DNA of 5,832 bases from an uncultured Oscillibacter sp. (GCA_946183715.1 CAMHDB010000126.1:1-5832); one strand, 5' to 3'; shown: positions 1 through 5,832, counted from the first letter of the stretch. Translations and numbers: made by a program. Notes: generated by a model from the letters alone, not told the origin.

Positions 1-1986
1 GTCTTCCATTTCGACGACGCGCACGGTCTCGCCGTACTTCTCCCCGAACATCGCGACCGCGCCCTTTTTCCGCGCCTTGTCAATGGGAAGCACTTCCGTG
101 ACGACGGGGACGCCCTTCAGGATTTCGTCGTTGACAAGGCGTCCGATTTGTCGAAGCTGTTCGGGGGTGACGGCCTCGAAGTGGGTAAAGTCGAAGCGGA
201 GTTTGTCGGGTTCTACGAGAGACCCGGCTTGGTGTACGTGGTCGCCCAAGACTTTGCGGAGGGCGGCGTCGAGTAAGTGCGTGGCGCTGTGGGCGCGGCG
301 GATTTGCGCGCGGCGCGCGGTGTCGATTGTGGCCGTCAGGGTGTCGCCGACTTTCAGCATGCCGCGTTCGAGCGCGCCGGAGTGCAGGAACTTCCCGCCT
401 TTGTTTTTCTGTACGTCGGAGACCGTGAAGCGCGCGCCGTCGGTACACAGTTCGCCGTGGTCGGCGACTTGTCCGCCCATTTCGGCGTAGAACGGCGTTT
501 TGTCGAGTACGACAGACGCCTCCGCGCCCGCGCTGATTTCGTCCTGTAATTCGCCCTCCACGACAATCGCCAGCACTTTACAGTTGGCGGTGTCGTGCTC
601 GTAGCCGACGAACTCCGTGGCGGGCATGTCGCTTCCGAACTCGATACCGGCCCAGCCCAAATCGCCCAACGCCTCGCGGGCCTTGCGCGCCCGGGTACGC
701 TGTTCCTCCATCATGGTACGGAACCCGTCGCGGTCAAGCGTCATGCCCTCGTCGGAGACCATTTCGGCGGTCAGGTCGACGGGGAAACCGTAGGTGTCGT
801 AGAGGCGGAACGCGTCCGCGCCGGAAAAGACGGTCTCGCCCTTCTCCCGGTGCGCCGACAGCAACTCTTGATAGATTTTCATGCCGTCGTCGAGCGTCCG
901 GGAGAACTTTTCCTCCTCCGTGCGGATAACTCTTGTAATATAGTCCTGTTTCTCGCGCAAATCGGGGTAGGCGCTCTCGTTCTCGTGAATGACGGTATCG
1001 ACGACATCGTGCAAAAAGGGCCTGTCGACGCCCAGCAGTTTCCCGTGACGGGCGGCGCGGCGTAGCAGACGCCGTAAGACGTAGCCGCGCCCCTCGTTAC
1101 TCGGCAGAACGCCGTCGCAAATCATCATGACGGAGGCGCGAATGTGGTCGGTAATCACGCGGAGCGATTCGTCGCTCTTCTGACTTTGCCCGTAGTGCGC
1201 CCCGGTCAATTCGGAAACGCGGTTCGTAATATTCATCACGGTATCGACATCGAACAGGGAGTTCACGTTCTGACACACGCAGGCCAGACGTTCAAGGCCC
1301 ATTCCGGTGTCGATATTCTTGTTTTTCATCTCGGAGTAATGTCCCTCGCCGTCGTTGACGAACTGCGAAAAGACGTTGTTCCACACCTCAATATAGCGGT
1401 CGCAGTCACAGCCGACGGTACAAGTAGGCTTGCCGCAGCCGTGCTCGGGGCCGCGGTCGTAGTAGACCTCCGAACACGGCCCGCACGGACCCGCGCCGTG
1501 TTCCCAGAAATTGTCCTCCTTGCCGAAGCGGAAAATTCGCTCCGGCGCGATTCCGATTTCGTCGTGCCAGACGTTGAAAGCCTCGTCGTCGTCGAGGTAG
1601 ATGGACGGGTAAAGCCTGTCGGGCTCCAGTCCGACGACATCCGTCAGGAACTCCCAGCAGAAATGAATGGCCTCGCGTTTGAAGTAGTCACCGAAGGAGA
1701 AGTTGCCCAGCATTTCGAAGTAGGTGCCGTGGCGGTCGGTCTTGCCGATATTCTCAATGTCGCCCGTGCGGATGCACTTCTGACAGGTCGTGACACGGTT
1801 CCGGGGCGGCTCCTCCTCGCGTGTGAACCACGTCTTCATGGGGGCCATGCCGCTGTTGATGAGCAGTAAGGACGCGTCGTGGTGCGGAATCAGGGAGAAG
1901 CTCGGCAGGCGCAAGTGGCCTTTACTCTCGAAGTAGCTCAGGAACATTTCGCGGAGTTCGTTCAATCCGCGCCAAGGGTGTGACAT
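1..1986 (-). CDS. alaS: Alanyl-tRNA synthetase, N-terminal 662 residues (cut by window edge)
   Basis: Cytoplasmic class II synthetase that activates alanine with ATP, charges tRNA-Ala and edits mischarged Ser/Gly. The visible 662 codons have no stop; the family is usually about 875 residues. In order they show: a start typical of AlaS (LNELREMFLSYF); the motif 2 region around residues 73-103 with FFEML-like YFEMLGNFSFGDYFK; GPCGPCSEVYYD near 165-176; motif 3 as GMGLER ending at Arg233; and the editing-domain HSATH at His566/His570. The last visible residues (FGEKYGETVRVVEMED) normally lie about ten residues before the partner zinc motif CGGTH, so that motif and the C-terminal C-Ala domain lie outside the window. 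The ATG at 1986 is chosen because GGAGG sits 8 bases upstream. It is the third gene of the unit, 21 bases after the U32 gene with no terminator between. No T-box leader is seen directly upstream, unlike some stand-alone Firmicute alaS genes. Nothing looks broken. Confidence 0.98.
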   Translation of the reverse strand, partial: MSHPWRGLNELREMFLSYFESKGHLRLPSFSLIPHHDASLLLINSGMAPMKTWFTREEEPPRNRVTTCQKCIRTGDIENIGKTDRHGTYFEMLGNFSFGDYFKREAIHFCWEFLTDVVGLEPDRLYPSIYLDDDEAFNVWHDEIGIAPERIFRFGKEDNFWEHGAGPCGPCSEVYYDRGPEHGCGKPTCTVGCDCDRYIEVWNNVFSQFVNDGEGHYSEMKNKNIDTGMGLERLACVCQNVNSLFDVDTVMNITNRVSELTGAHYGQSQKSDESLRVITDHIRASVMMICDGVLPSNEGRGYVLRRLLRRAARHGKLLGVDRPFLHDVVDTVIHENESAYPDLREKQDYITRVIRTEEEKFSRTLDDGMKIYQELLSAHREKGETVFSGADAFRLYDTYGFPVDLTAEMVSDEGMTLDRDGFRTMMEEQRTRARKAREALGDLGWAGIEFGSDMPATEFVGYEHDTANCKVLAIVVEGELQDEISAGAEASVVLDKTPFYAEMGGQVADHGELCTDGARFTVSDVQKNKGGKFLHSGALERGMLKVGDTLTATIDTARRAQIRRAHSATHLLDAALRKVLGDHVHQAGSLVEPDKLRFDFTHFEAVTPEQLRQIGRLVNDEILKGVPVVTEVLPIDKARKKGAVAMFGEKYGETVRVVEMED

Positions 1987-1994
1987 CGTGATTT

Positions 1995-1999
1995 CCTCC
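1995..1999 (-). promoter_or_regulatory. Ribosome-binding site of alaS
   Basis: GGAGG on the minus strand, 8 bases before the ATG at 1984-1986. It fixes the alaS start and lies inside the 21-base gap after the upstream stop codon. This suggests alaS is translated independently, although it is probably on the same transcript. Confidence 0.8.
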
Positions 2000-2007
2000 A
2001 TTCTGTG

Positions 2008-3231
2008 TCAGGGGAGATTCCCCACGTACCGCCGCAACATGCTCAGAGGCGGCACGGGGCAGGGGAATTTCATATGAAATATCATTTGGGGCGTGCGGGG
2101 TTCGGACAGCGGCGCGCCGTCCGCGTCGGTTAAGGTGTCCGGGACTGTCAGCGGACGCGGGCGCAGTCCGGGGCCGACGAGTTCCACGGCGTCGCCGACG
2201 CGGAACTTGTTCCGCAGTGACAGCGTGGCGTAGCCGTCCGGGGCGCAATCAGTGACAAGCGCTATTACCTGCCAGTCTCGTATATAGCGGCTGTCGGCGT
2301 AGTATTCGCCGGGTTGGCCGTAGTAGAAGCCGGTGGAGTAGGGGCGGTGGCTGATGTGGTTGACCTCCTCCCGCCACGCGGCGTCGGGCGGACGCCCCGC
2401 GAAAGCGTCGTCGAGACAGTGCCGGTACGCCCCCGTGATAATGGCGGCGTAGTAGGCGGATTTGGCGCGGCCCTCTATTTTGAGGCTGTCGACGCCCGCC
2501 GCGCAGAGGTCGGGGAGGTGGTCAATCATGCACATATCGCGGGAGTTGAGGATGTACGCGCCGGACGCGTCCTCTTCAATGGGGAAGTATTCGCCGGGGC
2601 GCTTCTCCTCGACTAAGGCGTAGTGGTAGCGGCAGGGCTGGGCGCACGCGCCCCGGCTGGAATCGCGGCCCGTCATGTAGTTCGACAGCAGACAGCGCCC
2701 CGAATAGCTTACGCACATGGCCCCGTGTACGAAGGTCTCGATTTGCAACGCGGGCGGGGTGCGGTCGCGAATCGTCCGGACTTCTTCCAGCGACAGTTCC
2801 CGGGCCAGAATGACCCGCGCCGCGCCTTCCTCGTGCCAGACGCGCGCGGCCTCGTAATTCGTCACGCCGGCCTGCGTCGAGACGTGGCGCGCACAGTGCG
2901 GGGCGTGGCGTTGCGCCAGACGGAATACGCCGAAATCGGCGATAATCAGCGCGTCGACGCCGAGGGCGTCCAGAAATTCCAGATAGGCCGGGAGGCGGTC
3001 TACTTCCGGGTTGCGCGGGGTGGTGTTGACCGTACAGTGTACGCGGACGCCGCGGGCGTGGGCGTAGGCGACAGCCTCCCGGAACGCGGCCTCCGGGAAA
3101 TTCCCGGCGAAGGCGCGCATTCCGAACTCCGTCCCGGCGAGGTAGACGGCGTCGGCGCCGTAGGCGACGGCCATTTGTAGTCGCGCCATATCCCCGGCGG
3201 GGCAGAGGAGTTCAGGCTTTTTCCGCTCCAT
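2008..3231 (-). CDS. U32-family protein (PrtC/TrhP-like), probable tRNA wobble-uridine hydroxylation factor
   Basis: 407 residues, matching the long two-domain U32 proteins such as B. subtilis YrrO. Seen: the N-terminal ELLCPAGD...GADAVYL signature (7-31), STQAGVTN (118-125), the U32 signature starting at ETF (165-167) with MCVSYSGRC, SLKIEGRAKS (249-258), HISHRPYSTGFYYG (292-305), and a C-terminal beta-rich domain from about 320. Cys173, Cys180, Cys196 and Cys200 are spaced like the cysteines that bind a [4Fe-4S] cluster in characterised U32 members (UbiU/UbiV). Although named 'peptidase U32', characterised relatives act in hydroxylation: TrhP on tRNA U34, RlhA on 23S rRNA, UbiU/V on ubiquinone. 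Context supports TrhP, because B. subtilis yrrN/yrrO lie close downstream of mltG (yrrL). The frame stays open upstream as an out-of-frame shadow of mltG, but homology begins at the ATG at 3231. That ATG follows the mltG stop by one base and has only a weak SD (GGGA), implying translational coupling. Family certain; TrhP role inferred. Confidence 0.93.
   Translation of the reverse strand: MERKKPELLCPAGDMARLQMAVAYGADAVYLAGTEFGMRAFAGNFPEAAFREAVAYAHARGVRVHCTVNTTPRNPEVDRLPAYLEFLDALGVDALIIADFGVFRLAQRHAPHCARHVSTQAGVTNYEAARVWHEEGAARVILARELSLEEVRTIRDRTPPALQIETFVHGAMCVSYSGRCLLSNYMTGRDSSRGACAQPCRYHYALVEEKRPGEYFPIEEDASGAYILNSRDMCMIDHLPDLCAAGVDSLKIEGRAKSAYYAAIITGAYRHCLDDAFAGRPPDAAWREEVNHISHRPYSTGFYYGQPGEYYADSRYIRDWQVIALVTDCAPDGYATLSLRNKFRVGDAVELVGPGLRPRPLTVPDTLTDADGAPLSEPRTPQMIFHMKFPCPVPPLSMLRRYVGNLP
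2067..2080. repeat. 14-bp perfect palindrome in an AT-rich patch
   Basis: ATTTCATATGAAAT is its own reverse complement. It sits in a short AT-rich island (about 2066-2088) near the 3' end of the U32 gene, where the local protein is MIFHMKF. About 80 bases upstream of alaS, it might be a protein-binding site or only a coding coincidence; no good -10/-35 pair was found beside it. Confidence 0.35.
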
Positions 3232-3235
3232 GTCA
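3229..3235 (-). promoter_or_regulatory. Stop-start junction TGA-C-ATG (translational coupling)
   Basis: The TGA of the tagA-mltG frame (3233-3235) and the ATG of the U32 gene (3229-3231) are separated by one base. The preceding bases hold only a weak GGGA as possible Shine-Dalgarno, in contrast to the strong sites of the other genes here. Ribosomes finishing MltG probably re-initiate on the U32 gene. Confidence 0.6.
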
Positions 3236-5428
3236 ATTCCCGATGTAGTCCGAGCTGGACAGGAAGTGCGAGAAGTCCGTGTAATTGCTGAAGAAGCGGT
3301 GCTTATTGTCTTTGGCGAGGGCGTAGTAATAGTAGTCGCTCTCCTCTGGAGAAAGGGCGGCGTAAATCGACTGCGCGCCGGGGTTGGCGATAGGCGTCGG
3401 GGGCAGTCCGGCGTTTTTGTAGAGGTTGTAGGGCGACGAATACTCCAAGTCGGCGGAGGTAATCGGGCCGCTGTGGTTGGGGATGCCGTAGAGCAGGGCG
3501 GCGTCGATTTGCAGGAGGCCGTAAGTTCCGGCGCGGCTTCCGGGGCCGTCGAGGCGGTTGTAGACGACGGAGGCAATACGGGCTTGGTCGGAGCCGTCGG
3601 TCTCCTTCTCAATCAGGGAAGCGATGGTAACAATTTTCTTGAGGTCGTAACCGCGCTGGTCGGCCTCGGCGAGGAGGTCTTCCCACGCCTCGATTTTCCG
3701 GGCGAAGTTGCTCAGGAGGCGGTTTAAGGCGCGCTGGGGATTCTCGGGGGTATAGAAGTCGTAGGTATCGGGGAAGAGGAAGCCTTCCAGACGGCTGATT
3801 TCGTGGGAGTCGTTGTCGATGAAATCGTAGTCGAAGGGGGCGTTGCAGGCGGCGTCGAGGAGTTCATCTTCCGACGCGACGCCCTTTTCGGCGAGGAGCG
3901 CGCAGATGTCGCGCACGGTGTAGCCCTCGGGAATCGTGACCTTGACCTCGCTGGTCTTGAGGCCGGCGGAACTGCGCATGCCGACGACGAGGGCGCGGTA
4001 GTCCATGTCGGTATTGAGGGCGTAGGTGCCCGCGCCGATTTTGCTTTCCGCGTGGGTGACTTCCGCGAACAGCCGGAAAAAGAAGGGGTACTTAATCAGT
4101 CCGGCGCGTTCGAGCTTGGTAATCACTTGGTCAAGGCTGTCGCCGGGGGTGATTTCCACGGTATGCGTCGTGACGGCCCCGCGGTTGAAGGCGCACAAAT
4201 CAGAGGCCAATTCCCAGCCGATACCCGCGAGAATGACCGATATCAGCACGACGACGAAAAAGTATATGAGCGTATGGTACCACCTGACGCGGCTTTTACG
4301 GCGTCTGCGGCGCGGGGGGTTCACGTCGTTGGGGTTCCACTGTGTGGTGTCTTGATGTTCAAAGTCTGGCATGGGTTCCTCCGTACTCGACCCCGTGTCG
4401 GGGGAGATTTCTTCTAAAGATTCCGCTTCCGGGGGCGGGGGTACTTCCGGCTCTACGGACAGTAACGTGTTTTGCGGCGTCTCCGGCTCGTCGGACAGCG
4501 GCGTTTCCATATCGAAAGAGAGCGGCGTTTCCGGCTCGACGGACAGTAACGTATCTTGCGGGGCGTCCGGTTCGGTGGAGATATCGAAAGAGAACGGCGT
4601 CGCTGTCGCGGGTTCCGGTTCTACAGGCAACGGCGTCTCCGACGGGGCTTCCGGCTCTACGGGCATGGGCTTTACAAGTTCCGTGAGCGGCTTCCGGATG
4701 GGCTCGGCCTTCCTGTTGCGCTTCTCCTGCCGGACATGCCGCAGAAAGATTGGAAGTTTCATCATGCGTTTCCATCTCCACGGCTCCTTGCAGAGACGGT
4801 AGAACCATTCCAGACCGTGGTCGCAGAAGAACGCCGGGGCGCGTTTCGACACGCCCGCGAAAATATCCAGACTTCCGCCCAGTCCGCAGAGGAGTTTCGC
4901 CCCGGTATCGGGGCCGTTGCGCAACATCCACAGTTCCTGCTTCGGCGCGCCCAGACACACGAATACCACGTCCGCCTTGCTCCGGCGGATATCCTCCACG
5001 ACGGGCGCGTCTTTGCGGAAATAGCCGTCGCGGAATCCGGCACAGCGCAGTCCCGGGTACTGCCGCGAGAGATTCTTCGCGGCCTCCACGGCGATTCCCG
5101 GCTTGCCGCCCAGAAAATAAATACTGTACTCCGTTTTCGCCAGCCGCTCCATCAGCGCCGACGCGAACTCGATACCCGGTACGCGTTCGCGCAGGGGGGT
5201 GCCGAGAATCTCCGCGCCCTTGATAATCCCGATACCGTCGGGGAGTACGAGGTCGGCGCCGTTGACCGCCCGCGCGACTTCCTCCCGTTCCCGGCAGATT
5301 TCCACAATCTCCGGATTCGGCGTCACCACGTAGTGGCACCCGCCGCTGTCGAGCAGGGAGACGGCCTCCTGTACGGCCTCCTCTTTCGTGATATTGTCAA
5401 AGCCTACGCCCAGAATTTCTATCCGCAC
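3233..5428 (-). CDS. tagA-mltG: TagA/WecG-type glycosyltransferase fused to MltG endolytic transglycosylase
   Basis: One uninterrupted frame, 731 residues from the GTG at 5428. Residues 1-240 are a complete WecB/TagA/CpsF glycosyltransferase: ILGVGFDNIT at the start, TPNPEIV with Thr36/Asn38, LPDGIGI with candidate catalytic-base Asp64, ERVPGIEF with Arg82, LGAPKQELW with Gln164, and the C-terminal membrane-binding tail WFYRLCKEPWRWKRMM. Known members add ManNAc to undecaprenyl-PP-GlcNAc. Residues 241-352 are an acidic Pro/Glu/Thr-rich linker with a duplication. RRRRRKSR (373-380) precedes one membrane helix (about 384-405). The rest is MltG/YceG: a LysM-like part, IPEGYTVRDI, catalytic Glu607 in ASLIEKET, and GLPPTPIANPG. 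MltG cleaves nascent glycan at the outer membrane face, so this topology puts TagA inside and MltG outside. Usual lengths are about 240 for TagA and 340-400 for MltG, so both halves are full size. GTG at 5428 is preferred over GTG at 5435-5437 because of SD spacing and alignment with TagA starts. An internal start at 4372 could yield a 379-residue MltG alone. Confidence 0.93.
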   Translation of the reverse strand: MRIEILGVGFDNITKEEAVQEAVSLLDSGGCHYVVTPNPEIVEICREREEVARAVNGADLVLPDGIGIIKGAEILGTPLRERVPGIEFASALMERLAKTEYSIYFLGGKPGIAVEAAKNLSRQYPGLRCAGFRDGYFRKDAPVVEDIRRSKADVVFVCLGAPKQELWMLRNGPDTGAKLLCGLGGSLDIFAGVSKRAPAFFCDHGLEWFYRLCKEPWRWKRMMKLPIFLRHVRQEKRNRKAEPIRKPLTELVKPMPVEPEAPSETPLPVEPEPATATPFSFDISTEPDAPQDTLLSVEPETPLSFDMETPLSDEPETPQNTLLSVEPEVPPPPEAESLEEISPDTGSSTEEPMPDFEHQDTTQWNPNDVNPPRRRRRKSRVRWYHTLIYFFVVVLISVILAGIGWELASDLCAFNRGAVTTHTVEITPGDSLDQVITKLERAGLIKYPFFFRLFAEVTHAESKIGAGTYALNTDMDYRALVVGMRSSAGLKTSEVKVTIPEGYTVRDICALLAEKGVASEDELLDAACNAPFDYDFIDNDSHEISRLEGFLFPDTYDFYTPENPQRALNRLLSNFARKIEAWEDLLAEADQRGYDLKKIVTIASLIEKETDGSDQARIASVVYNRLDGPGSRAGTYGLLQIDAALLYGIPNHSGPITSADLEYSSPYNLYKNAGLPPTPIANPGAQSIYAALSPEESDYYYYALAKDNKHRFFSNYTDFSHFLSSSDYIGN
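4370..4382 (-). promoter_or_regulatory. Possible internal ribosome-binding site and ATG for stand-alone MltG
   Basis: Inside the fused frame, GGAGG (4378-4382) lies 5 bases before an in-frame ATG (4370-4372, codon 353). Initiation there would give MPDFEHQ..., then the Arg-rich stretch, helix and complete MltG domain: 379 residues, a normal MltG length. Two other in-frame Mets in the linker (codons 255 and 307) have no comparable site. The 5-base spacing is somewhat short. GAG-GAA codons in a Glu-rich linker can also create such a motif by chance, so use of this start is only inferred. Confidence 0.45.
4445..4591 (-). repeat. Imperfect in-frame duplication in the TagA-MltG linker
   Basis: Two imperfect copies, at 4529-4591 (codons 280-300) and 4445-4519 (codons 304-328). 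Both read SFD-Ile/Met, then EP-Asp/Glu-Ala/Thr-PQ-Asp/Asn-TLLSVEPE; the second copy has four extra residues. The best matching DNA blocks start at 4446 and 4530, offset 84 bases (28 codons), so the frame is kept. The surroundings carry further degenerate VEPE/EPET/TPL units. This is a low-complexity, probably disordered and strongly acidic spacer that could change length by slippage or recombination. Confidence 0.75.
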
Positions 5429-5433
5429 TGTGT

Positions 5434-5440
5434 TCACCTC
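5434..5440 (-). promoter_or_regulatory. Ribosome-binding site of tagA-mltG
   Basis: GAGGTGA on the minus strand, a long match to the 16S anti-SD, 5 bases before the GTG at 5426-5428. The alternative GTG at 5435-5437 lies inside this motif, so it would have to start translation with no properly spaced site. This decides the start in favour of 5428, which also matches where TagA homologues begin. Confidence 0.7.
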
Positions 5441-5458
5441 GCCGCAAGGATTTTCGTC

Positions 5459-5487
5459 ATTATATCATTGCTGATTCCCGGATTCAA
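5459..5487 (-). promoter_or_regulatory. Housekeeping sigma-type promoter for the tagA-mltG / U32 / alaS unit
   Basis: On the minus strand, TTGAAT (5482-5487, 4 of 6 to the -35 consensus), a 17-base spacer, and TATAAT (5459-5464, 6 of 6). The spacer ends in TGA, giving an extended -10 TGnTATAAT. The likely start of transcription is an A near 5452, which leaves a leader of about 24 bases containing the ribosome-binding site. The promoter lies wholly over the 3' end of the transporter gene and its stop codon. It is prominent against the GC-rich background. Not experimentally shown. Confidence 0.75.
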
Positions 5488-5832
5488 GGGCGTCGCGGGG
5501 TATCTGCGCGATAACGACCGCCGCGAACATGAGTACACAGCCGAGCAATTCGCGGGCGGTCATGCGTTCGTGGCGGAACAGCGCCCCCGACAGCGCCGCG
5601 AATACCGATTCCAGACTCAGCAACAGGGAAACCACCATCGGGTTGGAATCCTTCTGCGCCAGAATTTGTAGCGTGTAGGCCACGCCGCTGGAAAAGATTC
5701 CGGCGTAGAGAATCGCCCACAGGCACACGCGCAGCGCCTCCGCGCTGACGCTCTCCGCCGTGACCGCCGCGCCCAGTACGGAAACGACCGTCATGGTAAA
5801 GAACTGTACGCACGACATCGCCACGCCGTCGA
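5465..5832 (-). CDS. EamA/DMT-superfamily membrane transporter, C-terminal part (cut by window edge)
   Basis: The last 121 residues of a gene that continues beyond the right edge; no start is visible. The fragment begins DGVAMSCVQFF, as at the start of the second EamA repeat. It shows about four hydrophobic helices: VQFFTMTVVSVLGAAV; the stretch around LWAILYAGIFSSGVAYTLQI; NPMVVSLLLSLESVFAALSGALF; and ELLGCVLMFAAVVIAQI. The pattern of P/V-rich helix, 'LESVFAALSGALF', then a charged 'RHERMTARELLG' turn is the EamA hallmark. Family members move drugs, metabolites or amino acids across the cytoplasmic membrane, and the substrate cannot be told here. Full EamA proteins are about 290-300 residues, so roughly 60% is missing. 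It ends 36 bases before the tagA-mltG start. The promoter over its end suggests it is a separate upstream unit, though read-through is possible because no terminator hairpin is seen. Confidence 0.92.
   Translation of the reverse strand, partial: DGVAMSCVQFFTMTVVSVLGAAVTAESVSAEALRVCLWAILYAGIFSSGVAYTLQILAQKDSNPMVVSLLLSLESVFAALSGALFRHERMTARELLGCVLMFAAVVIAQIPRDALESGNQQ

Noticed and set aside
1144..1869. 241-codon plus-strand frame opposite alaS
   Set aside because: A mirror of the highly conserved alaS reading frame. There is no recognisable family and no convincing promoter; long antisense frames are expected at this GC content.
1987..2007. Terminator or T-box between the U32 gene and alaS
   Set aside because: The gap is only 21 bases and holds just the alaS ribosome-binding site; there is no hairpin followed by a U-run and no space for a T-box.
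3233..3612. Extension of the U32 frame upstream of 3231 (127 extra residues, M at 3612)
   Set aside because: This part overlaps the conserved C-terminus of MltG in another frame and is Pro/Thr/Arg-rich with no U32 similarity. The U32 homology begins exactly at the ATG at 3231.
4359..5339. 326-codon minus-strand frame overlapping the TagA half
   Set aside because: Shadow in another frame of the same strand; Arg/Gly-rich with no domain, while the overlapping frame encodes clear TagA motifs.
5434..5460. Tiny nine-codon frame ATG...AGG-TGA just upstream of tagA, as a leader peptide
   Set aside because: Its ATG overlaps the TATAAT -10 element, so it would not be on transcripts from the mapped promoter; the sequence shows no attenuator hairpin or codon run.
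4556..5671. 371-codon open frame on the plus strand opposite tagA and the transporter
   Set aside because: It runs antisense across two well-supported genes, its protein is Arg/His/Gln-rich low-complexity with no recognisable domain, and it is explained by GC-rich codon use on the opposite strand.

Overview
The window looks like ordinary chromosome from a high-GC Firmicute, most likely an uncultured gut Clostridia/Oscillospiraceae-type bacterium. This is inferred from the gene set (TagA-type glycosyltransferase, Firmicutes-style MltG with an acidic and Arg-rich N-terminal part, an mltG/U32/alaS neighbourhood), GGAGG/GAGGTGA ribosome-binding sites and GC content of roughly 60% by eye. No taxonomic marker is present, so the lineage is tentative.

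All four genes lie on the minus strand and transcription runs from high to low coordinates. At the right edge (5465-5832) is the C-terminal part of an EamA/DMT-type membrane transporter. Over its last codons lies a near-ideal vegetative promoter (TTGAAT, 17-bp spacer, TATAAT, with an extended -10 TG supplied by the transporter's own TGA stop codon). It appears to drive a three-gene unit. The first gene (3233-5428) is one continuous reading frame encoding a complete WecB/TagA/CpsF glycosyltransferase (about 240 residues), a 110-residue acidic proline-rich linker with an internal duplication, an Arg-rich stretch and transmembrane helix, and a complete MltG endolytic transglycosylase. One base after its stop begins a U32-family protein (2008-3231) resembling TrhP/YrrO tRNA wobble-uridine hydroxylation factors. 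Then, after 21 bases, comes alaS (1-1986), alanyl-tRNA synthetase, cut by the left edge just before its editing-domain CxxxH motif.

The TagA and MltG activities fit together topologically. TagA works at the cytoplasmic face on undecaprenyl-PP-GlcNAc (first committed step of wall teichoic acid linkage units). MltG is anchored by one N-terminal helix and cuts nascent peptidoglycan outside. A single chain would place both at the same membrane site. A good Shine-Dalgarno just upstream of an in-frame ATG at 4372 means the gene may also make MltG alone. The downstream pair, a probable tRNA modification factor and alaS, share a theme of tRNA decoding and charging.

The most striking features are the TagA-MltG fusion with its possible second start, and the complete absence of GATC from 5.8 kb (against 26 occurrences of the same-composition palindrome GTAC). 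The second suggests long-term restriction or methylation pressure. There are no gene-free stretches over 300 bases, and I saw no RNA genes, mobile elements, CRISPR arrays or convincing terminators.
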